Of a DNA stretch of 64,000 nt, positions 11,175 through 23,214 are shown one piece after another. Both the position numbers and the translations under genes were made by a program. The stretch lies in assembly GCA_025331445.1 (NCBI GenBank), contig JAIWNE010000006.1, forward strand, positions 434,001 through 498,000, written 5' to 3'. Position 1 is the stretch's first letter. Each line of letters opens with the position of its first letter. Under the pieces are notes generated by a model. That model saw nothing but the letters and a program-made list of their open reading frames with translations, did not search any database and was not told the origin of the DNA. The DNA is from Blakeslea trispora. Taxonomy: Eukaryota > Mucoromycota > Mucoromycetes > Mucorales > Choanephoraceae.

Positions 11175-13978
11175 TCATTTTTTACCCAAAAGCATAGCTC
11201 GAAAATCATCATTGCTCTTACTTGTTTCCTGCTCACTCTTCTTTTCAGGTTCTGTCACTGGTTTGTCAGCATCACTGCGGTTGACAGATCGCTGTCCCAG
11301 TTTCAATGCTTTACCTCTTCGCATTCTAGCTGGACGAGGTCTAGGTATGAATGGTGTGGTCGATTTAGGTTTCACTTGTTCACGCTCCACTCGTTCTTCC
11401 TTCACTTCCTCTCGTTCTTCCTTCACTTTCTCTTGTTTGCCTTCCTCCTGTTCTTCTTGAGGTTCCGATTTGAGCTTTTTTGGCTCTTGTACACTCTCTG
11501 CCGAAAGCTTTCGCTTGAGAGGGTTTGGCACCTTAAACACTGCTTCAGTAGAAGCTTCATCATCTGCAGAGTCATCGTTAGTCTCAAAAACAGAGTGATC
11601 TTGCTGTTCTTTTGGCGCTTGTTTCTGTTGCTTTTGGAAAGCCTTTTGAATAGGTGCCTTAAAATCACCTTGATTTTTCTTCTCTTTGGCTCTTTGCTTT
11701 TGAGAAATTCGATGTTGGCTCTTTTTTTTCTGAGGTCCATAAGATGAGGCGTTAGTAAGAAAATTTTAAAAAAAGGAGGAGGTAAATTCATCAATTTACC
11801 CTATCCATCAGCTTTTTTTCTTTGGTCTTTTCTCCTTTCTCTTCCGTATACTGCGATTGCCATTGTCGGGAGAGTATCTTGGTCTTTCTGTTGATGCGCA
11901 CAAGTGACTCTTCTAATGATGCCAACGTACCAACTTCATGCTCCAATGTATTCCAGACATCAATCAAGCGTGCTGGATTGTCAATTTTCTTTTGAATGGC
12001 TTTTTTGAATAATGTTGTGCAGCGCTCGTAGTTTCCTTGATCTCTTTTTATAACAATTAAAATGGATATCTAAACAATTTGGACCAAAATGCTTACCGCT
12101 CAAACAAAATCAACTGGATCCATGCTTCCGTATTTAGCCCGTGTCGTTGAACAATATCTTCCCATAGTTCTCTTGCCTTCTCTACGTCATCAAATCGCTT
12201 ATGTGAGATGTAAGCATAGTACTTTTCAATACGAAAATAAGGATCACCCGATTCAGGAAATGCTAAATAACAAAACCAGCATTAAAGGCCATGAAATGGT
12301 TTTTATGGGCTATTTTCTTTTATACCTTCTGCTATGTATTCTAAACTCTCTTCAAAAGCTACTTTCAAATTCATAACAGCATCTTCATCCACTAAGTTAT
12401 AGGAAGAAAGAGTAAGCAACTGTCTACTGAAAAAGGGATCCTTTTCTACCTACAGTCTTCCCAATCAATCTGTCTTCTTGCATGATCACATTTGGCTAAC
12501 AAGATAGTAACAAGGTCTTCTATGCTTGATAGAATGGGCTTTGAGGATAGAGCACGATCAAAAATATCTAGTAAAATATAAGCAAAAGAAGCTTCTGATT
12601 TTATGACCCACAACATACTCTGTACTTGCTCAACTGGTTTGCGACCAGATTCAAAAGCTCTAGCCAAATGAGCCCATAATACACCAGACCAGGGACAGTT
12701 GCGTACAGCTCTTTTGCATGTTGTTTCTAAATAAGCTTGTATTCTAGCACGTTCAATCTTGTGGATGTCATTATTCTGCTTATTTATGTGCATAAATCAA
12801 TAACTTACTAGAAACAGAATATAATCATCCCATAGAGTAGGATCAGTACAATAATAGATGATAGCTCTCTCATATAATGACCGAACATGGTTCAATGCAA
12901 ACATATTCTTTGTTGTCAACTCATATTCTATATACTGATAAAACGTATCGAGTGCATAGCCAGTTGAAGTTAGTTGAAGTTCAAAGTAGTCTCGTTCTTC
13001 AGCTGCTGTCTTTGTCTTGGCATATATCTTGTTAGCCTCCAACATGCTTTCTTCATAGTCTGTGTTATTATATTGGGTGACAAATTGAGAATAGCTGTTG
13101 AATGTATCTTCGCAATCAATATGAAGGGTGGCCAATCTATCTAAATACATCTTCTTGGTGCGGTTGAGTTGATATTCGTCTTCCTTAAATCGTTCTAAAA
13201 TAGCCAACTCAAATTCAGAATAAAGCTTCCAAATCTCTTGACTTTGCTTCACATGGTTTGATGAAGCTCTGACTGCCTTCAATAGATCTTGGCGTGTATG
13301 GTCTATCCAATCCTCGATTGATTCATCTAATGTGGTGATATCGTCTGTAAAGTTCTTTTGAAAGCTCTCGAGTACATAACTTGTATAATCCTTCCAGACA
13401 GCAATAGCTGATCAAACAGTAGTAAAAAAAAATGGTTATTAGTGAAGAGCTATAAGAGACAGACTATACAGATGCTTACACACATAATCCTCTTGAGCTA
13501 GATCATACAATTGGAACAGCTTCTTTTTTCCTTCAACTGTATCCGCTTCCTTTTTTGTATCTTGAATCCATTCGAGCCATAGAGCTATAACGAGAACAAT
13601 TGATATATAAGTACAGGTAAAGAGGCTTATTTTTTTTTGTTTAGTATACCTTCAGTTAAAGGATAGATGGCATGCATATTGATTCGGGCTTGCTCGAGTT
13701 GATCGAATAACTCTGCTTTTCTCAAGAGTTGAATCAAACGGACATGTAAGTCATATTGTGTGTTATCTTCATCAAGCTAATAAAGTTATGCGTTTCAGCA
13801 AAAGGCATGCTGATCTTTTGTTGTCATCGCTCACCTTCTCTATCACTTCGGGAATGGCCTCAAGAACATCAAGTGCTTCCTTTGTCTCAATATCTTGCTC
13901 TTGCATAGGCTCATTTTTAACAGTGTCTTCCACCTGCTGCTCAGTGTCAGGGACAGTTTTTTCACTCGTTTGGTCCAT
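11175..13978 (-). CDS. SART3/Prp24-like HAT-repeat protein with C-terminal SNFFL-type box, no RRMs (9 exons)
   Basis: Exons in transcript order: 13835-13978, 13650-13776, 13480-13584, 13407-12809, 12775-12454, 12391-12326, 12262-12097, 12043-11800, 11729-11175, giving 775 aa. SART3/Prp24 proteins recycle U6 snRNP and help U4/U6 pairing. An acidic start is followed by about 500 residues of HAT-type helical repeats (for example IWKLYSEFELAILERF, LWAHLARAFESG, YYAYISHKRFDDVEKARELWE). Next come a Lys-rich NLS-like stretch (KRKLSAESVQEPKKLK), an acidic and then Arg/Pro-rich linker, and the terminal SNDDFRAMLLGKK. That last motif matches the C-terminal LSm2-8-binding box of Prp24 and SART3. The two to four RRMs that normally lie between the HAT domain and this box are absent, and the frame across the gap is intact. 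Confidence 0.82.
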
Positions 13979-15168
13979 ATATCACAACTATATTAATCTG
14001 TACGAATAAAGAAAGGGATAGATAGAAGCGCGTACAGACTTTCAAAAGAATTTGCGCGTCTTTAAATCAGCATAAAGTCACTTTCAAGACTCAGATTACT
14101 ATAAGATTAGTGAACTGAACTGGTTCTCATATCAATCTTGATTCATGGTCATAGTGCTGAGCTTACTTAGGTTAAAGTGCTTTTCGTTGCTACTCTTATC
14201 GTCGCTCATAGTATTTATAATAGCAACGATAGTGAAAACAGTGACTTGGCTAACGAAAGCAGGGAATGCCCCGAGAGCAATGTGATGCATATTACAGTCA
14301 AACAATTCAAAAGCATTGTCAAGCTTGCCTTTTTCCTAGCTTCCGGATGAAATGATCTATGTGCACATGTAGAGAAATTGAGTATCCATGACAGTACAAG
14401 GTCATTTTATTTGCCTGAGAGTTACGTATTTTTTCAAGAAATGGTGAACTTGCTTTCCCGAGAGACGTTGCTACATTCAAAAATAGCATATGAACTTCTC
14501 CTAAATTGGATTTTTGAAAGAGACATACGCAAGAAAAAAAGCTGAAGCACTATCACAGGATATCGATTGCACATTGAGAGAGCATTCGACCAGAGAAATT
14601 ATAAAAAAAATGAATTACATTGCTTATTTAGAAACAAAAGAAGAGTTGTTGCTGAGATTAGGAAGAGATACCTTTAGATAGGTCTTTATAGCACCAATGT
14701 TTCTATTGATTGGTTGGTGCGTTTTATGTATCAATCAGATTGCTAAAGAAAGACAGGAATAACATCATGATCACTTTTTGTAACTTTTCTCTGATTGGCG
14801 GAGTCTTTCTTTTTTTGTCCATTGTTTTCTACACTCCTGAGTATGTGCAACTAGTACGCTTAGTAGTTTTTCTTGTTAAAAAAGGCTTCTTATTACACTT
14901 TGTTTAATCAGGACTCTAAAAAAGAGAAGACCAAAAATAGCAATGACTTTTGGTAGAATAAAATAAACTTTGACTAGAATTGCTTACATTGAGGAACAGG
15001 GTGAACTGCACACTGCTTTCCAATCTGAGTTTTTTAATGCTCTGAATCAATTTGGGCTTAATGTTCTAGAAATTGTGCACTAGATAATGACAGCTTCATT
15101 AGTGGCTTATGTTCCTTAATTCAACCTGACATTTTTCTTCCTCTCAACGATCTTTGACATCCGGGCTC
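13979..15168. other. intergenic region between SART3-like gene and DUS1
   Basis: Divergent promoter region for the SART3-like gene (minus) and DUS1 (plus). AT-rich; the frame at 14710-14907 is hydrophobic but unsupported. Confidence 0.5.
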
Positions 15169-16851
15169 ATGATCAGGAGATCACTATCTTCAGCAGCTAC
15201 AACATGCTATCAAAGCAACAAGCCCAAGGGATACGATTTCTATAACAAAGTGCTTGGGTCGCCAAAGTACATTGTAGGCCCTATGGTTGAGCAGAGCGAG
15301 TTAGCCTGGCGCATACTCTGCAGACGCTACAACGCTCACCTATGTTATACACCCATGTTTCATGCCAGACTGTTTAGCGATCCTATTGGCGGGCCCAAGT
15401 ATCGAGCTGATCAGTGGTCCAGCAGCAAAGAAGATCGGCCTCTTGTTGTCCAGGTATAAGTTAGGGCTGGGTTGAGTTGAGACAAGAGAGGAAAGGAAGG
15501 CAAAGGAGAGGAGAGGAGAGGAGAGGAGAGGAGAGGAGAGGAGAGGAGAGGAGAGGAGAGGAGAGGAGAGGAGAGGAAGGAAGGATAAAGAAGCGAAGCA
15601 TGTAGATATATATATATATATACATATATATATACATACACGCATATATGAGAGCAAGCAGAAACAGACATATGCTCAATGGATATAGACATGGGTAGAC
15701 CGATAGCAAGACTGACAGGTAGACTGACATACAGCTTTCATTCATTCTAGTTTTGTGCCAACGATCCAGACATACTGCTAAAGGCAGCCAAGATGGTAGA
15801 GGACGAGTGCGAGGCAGTTGATCTGAATCTGGGATGTCCCCAACACATTGCCAAGAAGGGACGTTATGGTTCGTTCTTGCAAGACGATTGGGAGTTGATC
15901 CATAAGCTGATATCTACACTTGACCGAGAGCTCAAGGTACCCGTGACAGCCAAGATCAGAGTGTTTGAGAGTGTCTCAAGAACAGTAGATTATGCACATA
16001 TGTTGGCGGATGCAGGTGCTCAACTGCTCACGGTACATGGCCGACTGCGCGAACAAAAGGGACATCATACTGGACTAGCCAATTGGGCCAAGATCAAGGC
16101 TGTCAAGGATGCAGTGACGCACATCCCTATCATTGCTAATGGTAACATTCTACATCATGACGACTTACAGGCCTGCTTTGAGCAGACAGGTGTAGATGGG
16201 GTGATGAGTGCAGAGGGAGTATTGTACAATCCCACCTTGTTTGACCCCAATCACTCGGCATTGCCACCCAAGGCTTATGACATTGCTCTCGAGTATCTCG
16301 ATATCTGTAAAGAGATTGAGCCAGCAACAAGACCATCTATCGTCAAGGGCCATCTGTTTAAGCTTTTTCATACAGCCTTCCGACTTCATACCGATCTTCG
16401 TTCACAGCTGGGTACGTCATATACACTAGAGGCAATGGAAAGAATTGCGCTTGAGATGAAAGACCGGCTTTTACGAGACGAGATGGAAAGTGACAGCAAG
16501 ACGACAAACCAGTTAGGACCTTGGTTTTGTCAGGTAAGTGGTGTGATTATGCGATGTATACATGCACAATCAATAGAAACAGAGAGGGAGCGAGAAAGAG
16601 AGAGCGAGAGATGAAGTGTGCATGTATGCATACAATACATTGATCTTGTTGTGTTCTGATCCCCTTTTTTTTGCCTTTCTTTCCTCCTCTTTCCTTTTTT
16701 CTTCTTTGTTGTATTGACTTTTTGTTGTTGTTGTTGTTGTCGTTGTTGTTTCTTTTGGACCATTGGTGTTGCTGCTACTGTTACTGTTGTTGTCGTTGTT
16801 GTTCAATGGATTAAACAGCCTTATATTAGACCTAGCTTGAGTCCCATTTGA
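15169..16851 (+). CDS. DUS1: tRNA-dihydrouridine(16/17) synthase, Dus1 family (3 exons, full copy)
   Basis: Exons 15169-15453, 15751-16533 and 16819-16851 give 366 aa. Dus1 reduces U16/U17 in the D-loop of tRNA using FMN and NAD(P)H. Visible: the FMN-site strand [15 protein letters not shown]; the catalytic Cys in [25 protein letters not shown]; the phosphate-binding [10 protein letters not shown] and IPIIANGNI; and [18 protein letters not shown]. The short last exon ends [15 protein letters not shown]. The ATG at 15169 was chosen; a basic, Ser-rich start ([12 protein letters not shown]) precedes the fold. Intron 1 (297 bp) holds a GAGAG microsatellite and a TATA tract; intron 2 (285 bp) holds GTT-type triplets. 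Everything from codon 34 on lies inside the left arm of a large inverted duplication, so a second, 5'-truncated copy sits at 21221-22787. Confidence 0.92.
15490..15572. repeat. AGGAG pentanucleotide microsatellite in DUS1 intron 1
   Basis: Tandem GAGAG/AGGAG units in the intron, followed by an AT dinucleotide tract (15606-15640). The matching tract in the right arm is 15 bp (three units) shorter. The open frames on the opposite strand here (repeated LLSSP peptides) are repeat artefacts. Confidence 0.9.
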
Positions 16852-17208
16852 TGGTCTATAGAATTGACTAGAGCACGACTGGGATAAAGTATGGGCAAGA
16901 GCCACAATACTGTTGCCCACGACACGAGCGATGGTAACAATAACGACAATGACAGAGACAAAAATAAAATAAAGCTAGATAGATGACACAGTGCGACCTT
17001 GTAGTCAATGTATGAGCAGCAACCGTTCGTTGATATCTTTTTTCTTTTTTAGTTCTTTTGTTTGGCTTCCATCATGTGCTGTTCATGCGATAGAAAGAGA
17101 TTGTCATACGTATTTCCCTCTCTATCTTTGTACCCCCCCCCTCACTCACTCACATCTCCCCCACTCCCCCCCCCATTTTTAATCTTGTAGGATATGGGGG
17201 GGGGGGCG

Positions 17209-17239
<31 letters not shown>

Positions 17240-17345
17240 AAATGATTATAGAAACTAAGAAAAGGTTAATTGTATGTGAACATATGCAAAGAGAACAGTC
17301 AGTCAATGGGGGGAGTGACTGAAAAACGAGACAATAGGAGATAGA

Positions 17346-17410
<65 letters not shown>

Positions 17411-18239
17411 TCGCATCAGAAAAAGACACATCACGATTCGATTGTTTTGGCCCTACATCTAAATCAACCTCGTCCATTGCCATAAAAGGTCAAAAGTCTG
17501 GTCTGCACGGGCTTGAAGAGAAATAAATAACAAAACTTGCTCGATCAAGCTAACTTGGTTGCATCATCGAAATTTTCTTTTTTCTTTCACACACGCGCGT
17601 AACTCTATTAGTGTTGCATAAAATAAGGTTCAAGACCTTTGCACAATAAACCTTATTCGACAATTCATTTGTGAACAAGCCAAAAAAAAAAAAAAAAAAA
17701 AGGGCTTGATTTTGTCTTGAAAACTACACTTTTGTGCCCCTTTTTTTTTCGGATACCCTCTAGGTACAACTCATGCGCACATGGGTGTAAATGAGTGAGT
17801 AAATGAGTGCATATGTATATATGTGAGTATATATATATATAATGAGTGTGTAAGAAGAGAGTAATGCTTAGCACGCGCGTATAGCAGTTTAACGTAATTA
17901 TCTAGCAACCGAGACCTATGATTACCTTGCAATAACAATAATAAAGGCTTTGTTCATCAATCATCAGTAGCTGTTTCTTACGATCATCATAACCAATATT
18001 CTGAACTAACTACAAAGTATTGTTTCGCAACCTAATCAGAACCTGTCGACTGGTTTGGATCGGCATTGTTACCTAATCTGCTTTCCCACTTTAGCTGACA
18101 TATGATTTCTTTTAGCTAGATAAGAGCAAGAGCTCAGTTTCTCGGTAAGATGTGTCAATAACTGCATGCTGTTTTTAGGGCTGTCCTATTTTGTTGTGAC
18201 AAGCGCTTCTCTGAGCTTGCAAGAACACAGGCAGTAGTA
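16852..18239. other. non-coding part of the left arm
   Basis: About 1.4 kb duplicated with DUS1 but without a supported gene. Holds polyC/polyG runs (17137-17215), a (GA)n tract (17350-17407), an A20 run (17682-17701) and an AT tract. The small frames here are low-complexity. Confidence 0.6.
17350..17407. repeat. (GA)n dinucleotide microsatellite
   Basis: An almost pure GA run of about 57 bp; its right-arm counterpart is a (CT)n of about 53 bp at 20669-20722. Confidence 0.95.
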
Positions 18240-18249
18240 AATGAACTTT

Positions 18250-19830
18250 ATCAGCTACTTTAGCTATACAATCAAGAACTCAAAATATGTTTTACAGAAA
18301 GGAATTTTATTTACATTGCAACAATACTTTTTTGTAGAGTTGCTTCCACTAACTCCTCAATCATATCAAGAGACGCAGTGGAAGAGCAATGCTTTTTTTC
18401 TTCTGCTTCGTCTTCTTCTTTCGCTTGAGGGCACTGTGCTCGGTACACTTGTACAACAGTTCAAAGCTTTTCAGGGATTTCGAACCTTGCCAAAGAGAAA
18501 AGAGCAATAAATAAAACAAGCTAAGTTACAGAATAAAGGTCTTTTCCTTCAACATTTGTCAGGTAGAAAAAGAGCCATCTACAACTTCGGCAGACATGGC
18601 TGCTTTGATGCCGAACTTCTGAATGGCTTTTTTTTTTTTTAGTAAATCAGCCCAAGCGATATGTGTTTTTGAAAACCAAATGATTTGAGATACTGATGGA
18701 ATTTTCAGCGAGTATGCTGGTTGTCCGATTTGATCATATTGATTATCTAAATAATCAAATTGCTGGTTTTCTTTGTCGCATTCAAAAACGTTGGCGCCAT
18801 ATACATATGAAAAAATCAGCAAACAGTATTATCGCAGCCAGATAGTCTACTAACTTGAAAGGCTCAGCATTCTCTAAGAAGAGACCAGATAGGACAGGAT
18901 GCACAGAAGAACAAGTGAGCTTCTACTCAAGTGTGTTGCTGTTTCTTGGTAAAATCACTTCCCTTGCTGATCTATTGATTGTTTGATTATCCTCTGTATA
19001 TGCGAACTTGGCTCATTCTTGTTCTATACCAATGTACGCCTTGGCTCTTTGTTGAACAATTCAAAAAGGTCATACTCCTATCATTATCATGTTAAGAGAA
19101 AATGACTGGTATGGATCATTTACTATCATTTAACACGCAATGAAGCAGAATAGGATGATATATTCATACTATTATATCAATAAAAACTACAAGACAATTA
19201 GCATTCACCTGTGTTTATTTTTTTTTTTCAATAGTTAGTTTTCTTACTTTATAGCTCTCTAGCTTAAATTGATAAAACACTAATCAACTTCAAAAGGCTT
19301 CAAATTAAAATTTCTATAGCAAATAAGGACTAAGACTTCATTAATTTGAAACCCCTTGAGATGTATTTTAGGAATATTTGAGCACTTTTGTATGCAACAA
19401 TTTTTGTGTAAAGTCCTTTCGAAGGCACACAGTTCATCTTTGCAATTGAAGTTTGAAGATATTTTGGAGAAGATCTTGATCCGGCTAATTTGACTGCATC
19501 ATCCAAGCTTTCTTTTTCTCTTTCATGCACACACATAGTTCTATTAGAGTTGCATGAAATAAGGCCCAAGACTTTTGTGCAACAAAGCTATTATTCTAAA
19601 CAAAGTATTTCGGTTTTCATTATTTGCAAAAAAGAAGCCTCTGCCTATGATAATTGACTTTATAGCAATTCTTGTTTCTTGTTGAAGTTGTAAAGTTTTG
19701 TTTAGTTATAGAGAAGAGTATGTGTATGAATGAGTTGCTTGAGATATTATGCATCTCTCTTTTGACGACATGTGAAGATATGAAGTCTGCAAAGTAGCTT
19801 GGTTTGTGTGGTACGTCAAAAAAAGGCAAA
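18250..19830. other. spacer between the palindrome arms
   Basis: About 1.6 kb of single-copy, AT-rich DNA. No gene is supported: the longest frame (18559-18822, minus) matches nothing I know. About 19483-19605 is a diverged copy of arm sequence (separate entry). Confidence 0.6.
19483..19605 (+). repeat. older, diverged copy of arm segment 17543-17660
   Basis: Blocks TGCATCATC, CTCTTTCA, TTCTATTAG, GTTGCAT and AAATAAGG occur in the same order and spacing as in the left arm, with many substitutions between them. It is in direct orientation to the left arm. It shows that this sequence had already duplicated locally before the near-identical palindrome formed. Confidence 0.65.
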
Positions 19831-19834
19831 GTTC

Positions 19835-20666
19835 ATTGACTACCGCCTGTGTTCTTGCAAGCTCAGAGAAGCGCTTGTCACAACAAAATAGGACAGCCCT
19901 AAAAACAGCATGCAGTTATTGACACATCTTACCGAGAAACTGAGCTCTTGCTCTTATCTAGCTAAAAGAAATCATATGTCAGCTAAAGTGGGAAAGCAGA
20001 TTAGGTAACAATGCCGATCCAAACCAGTCGACAGGTTCTGATTAGGTTGCGAAACAATACTTTGTAGTTAGTTCAGAATATTGGTTATGATGATCGTAAG
20101 AAACAGCTACTGATGATTGATGAACAAAGCCTTTATTATTGTTATTGCAAGGTAATCATAGGTCTCGGTTGCTAGATAATTACGTTAAACTGCTATACGC
20201 GCGTGCTAAGCATTACTCTCTTCTTACACACTCATTATATATATATATACTCACATATATACATATGCACTCATTTACTCACTCATTTACACCCATGTGC
20301 GCATGAGTTGTACCTAGAGGGTATCCGAAAAAAAAAGGGGCACAAAAGTGTAGTTTTCAAGACAAAATCAAGCCCTTTTTTTTTTTTTTTTTTTGGCTTG
20401 TTCACAAATGAATTGTCGAATAAGGTTTATTGTGCAAAGGTCTTGAACCTTATTTTATGCAACACTAATAGAGTTACGCGCGTGTGTGAAAGAAAAAAGA
20501 AAATTTCGATGATGCAACCAAGTTAGCTTGATCGAGCAAGTTTTGTTTATTTATTTCTCTTCAAGCCCGTGCAGACCAGACTTTTGACCTTTTATGGCAA
20601 TGGACGAGGTTGATTTAGATGTAGGGCCAAAACAATCGAATCGTGATGTGTCTTTTTCTGATGCGA

Positions 20667-20727
<61 letters not shown>

Positions 20728-22787
20728 TCTATCTCCTATTGTCTCGTTTTTCAGTCACTCCCCCCATTGACTGACTGTTCTCTTTGCATATGTTCACATA
20801 CAATTAACCTTTTCTTAGTTTCTATAATCATTTCTCCTTTTTCTCTCTCTCTCTCTCTCTCTCTCCGCCCCCCCCCATATCCTACAAGATTAAAAATGGG
20901 GGGGGGGAGTGGGGAGATGTGAGTGAGTGAGGGGGGGGGTACAAAGATAGAGAGGGAAATACGTATGACAATCTCTTTCTATCGCATGAACAGCACATGA
21001 TGGAAGCCAAACAAAAGAACTAAAAAAGAAAAAAGATATCAACGAACGGTTGCTGCTCATACATTGACTACAAGGTCGCACTGTGTCATCTATCTAGCTT
21101 TATTTTATTTTTGTCTCTGTCATTGTCGTTATTGTTACCATCGCTCGTGTCGTGGGCAACAGTATTGTGGCTCTTGCCCATACTTTATCCCAGTCGTGCT
21201 CTAGTCAATTCTATAGACCATCAAATGGGACTCAAGCTAGGTCTAATATAAGGCTGTTTAATCCATTGAACAACAACGACAACAACAGTAACAGTAGCAG
21301 CAACACCAATGGTCCAAAAGAAACAACAACGACAACAACAACAACAACAAAAAGTCAATACAACAAAGAAGAAAAAAGGAAAGAGGAGGAAAGAAAGGCA
21401 AAAAAAAGGGGATCAGAACACAACAAGATCAATGTATTGTATGCATACATGCACACTTCATCTCTCGCTCTCTCTTTCTCGCTCCCTCTCTGTTTCTATT
21501 GATTGTGCATGTATACATCGCATAATCACACCACTTACCTGACAAAACCAAGGTCCTAACTGGTTTGTCGTCTTGCTGTCACTTTCCATCTCGTCTCGTA
21601 AAAGCCGGTCTTTCATCTCAAGCGCAATTCTTTCCATTGCCTCTAGTGTATATGACGTACCCAGCTGTGAACGAAGATCGGTATGAAGTCGGAAGGCTGT
21701 ATGAAAAAGCTTAAACAGATGGCCCTTGACGATAGATGGTCTTGTTGCTGGCTCAATCTCTTTACAGATATCGAGATACTCGAGAGCAATGTCATAAGCC
21801 TTGGGTGGCAATGCCGAGTGATTGGGGTCAAACAAGGTGGGATTGTACAATACTCCCTCTGCACTCATCACCCCATCTACACCTGTCTGCTCAAAGCAGG
21901 CCTGTAAGTCGTCATGATGTAGAATGTTACCATTAGCAATGATAGGGATGTGCGTCACTGCATCCTTGACAGCCTTGATCTTGGCCCAATTGGCTAGTCC
22001 AGTATGATGTCCCTTTTGTTCGCGCAGTCGGCCATGTACCGTGAGCAGTTGAGCACCTGCATCCGCCAACATATGTGCATAATCTACTGTTCTTGAGACA
22101 CTCTCAAACACTCTGATCTTGGCTGTCACGGGTACCTTGAGCTCTCGGTCAAGTGTAGATATCAGCTTATGGATCAACTCCCAATCGTCTTGCAAGAACG
22201 AACCATAACGTCCCTTCTTGGCAATGTGTTGGGGACATCCCAGATTCAGATCAACTGCCTCGCACTCGTCCTCTACCATCTTGGCTGCCTTTAGCAGTAT
22301 GTCTGGATCGTTGGCACAAAACTAGAATGAATGAAAGCTGTATGTCAGTCTACCTGTCAGTCTTGCTATCGGTCTACCCATGTCTATATCCATTGAGCAT
22401 ATGTCTGTTTCTGCTTGCTCTCATATATGCGTGTATGTATATATATATGTATATATATATATATATCTACATGCTTCGCTTCTTTATCCTTCCTTCCTCT
22501 CCTCTCCTCTCCTCTCCTCTCCTCTCCTCTCCTCTCCTCTCCTCTCCTCTCCTTTGCCTTCCTTTCCTCTCTTGTCTCAACTCAACCCAGCCCTAACTTA
22601 TACCTGGACAACAAGAGGCCGATCTTCTTTGCTGCTGGACCACTGATCAGCTCGATACTTGGGCCCGCCAATAGGATCGCTAAACAGTCTGGCATGAAAC
22701 ATGGGTGTATAACATAGGTGAGCGTTGTAGCGTCTGCAGAGTATGCGCCAGGCTAACTCGCTCTGCTCAACCATAGGGCCTACAATG
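19835..22787 (-). repeat. right arm of the 2.95-kb inverted duplication
   Basis: Reverse complement of 15270-18239. The outer breakpoint is sharp: identity stops at 22787, inside DUS1 exon 1 (codon 34). The inner edge near 19835-19850 has scattered mismatches. Contains the truncated DUS1 copy and the same non-coding tail as the left arm. Confidence 0.9.
21221..22787 (-). pseudogene. 5'-truncated second copy of DUS1
   Basis: Exons 22787-22604, 22321-21539 and 21253-21221 (minus strand) are identical in sequence to those of the full gene from [14 protein letters not shown] to the stop, with both introns kept. The first 33 codons and the native promoter are missing. Upstream of the breakpoint the frame stays open for a few codons (LFSNI) but has no ATG, so the first in-frame ATG is the Met inside GPMVEQ. 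Starting there would remove the first FMN-binding strand. It is probably non-functional unless a new 5' exon supplies a start. The coding sequence has no stops or frameshifts, so the copy is very young or is being homogenised. Confidence 0.8.
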
Positions 22788-23214
22788 ATATTTGAGAATA
22801 ACAAAGCTTATACGAAGAAGCAATAGACTGTTGGATAAGACTGAGAAATCTGAAACGATATGAATTAGTTTAAAATAGTAAATAAGCTTAAAAGATAATT
22901 TGCCCCTTTAAAAAGCAATGTTACTTCTTAGCAACAAATATAAGGAATTTTGCTCTTTTTTGGAAATGAAATATTCAGGAGTTTTTGGGGGAGAAGAAGA
23001 GAGGGAGAGAGCCAAATTATATTAATCTGGAAATCAGGGAGAATTTAGAAAGGCTCAAGATAAATGAAGGAGGGGAGGGGGGAGAAGGGGGGAGAAAAAA
23101 AAAAGGGGGGGGGGAACAAATCAAAACTATATAAACTTAAGCTTTTTTGTTTAAATATTTACTTTGCTTTTTCTTTTTATAGAACTTCAGTTTCTTTGTA
23201 CATTTATTTCCAAC
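22788..23214. other. intergenic region with G-rich tract
   Basis: Contains a purine-rich stretch (23061-23113) with G8-9 and A-runs on the + strand just upstream of the methyltransferase gene. No coding sequence. Confidence 0.5.

Larger units (their letters stand above)
15270..18245 (+). repeat. left arm of a 2.95-kb inverted duplication
   Basis: From 15270 the sequence matches, as reverse complement, the DNA ending at 22787. The match runs to about 18239, after which a few mismatches appear and similarity ends by about 18250. By eye the arms differ almost only in the length of repeats: the AGGAG pentamer tract in DUS1 intron 1 is 15 bp longer on the left; the (GA)n near 17350-17407 is a few bases longer; and homopolymers near 17160-17215 and 17682 differ by 1-2 bases. 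Arm content: DUS1 from codon 34, then about 1.4 kb of non-coding, microsatellite-rich DNA. Confidence 0.9.

Noticed and set aside
16530..17483. Several frames in the left arm (and mirrored ones at 20890-21542) with Ser, Leu, Thr or Gln runs
   Set aside because: Products of CT, GA, GTT and C-run microsatellites inside or next to DUS1 introns and non-coding arm DNA.
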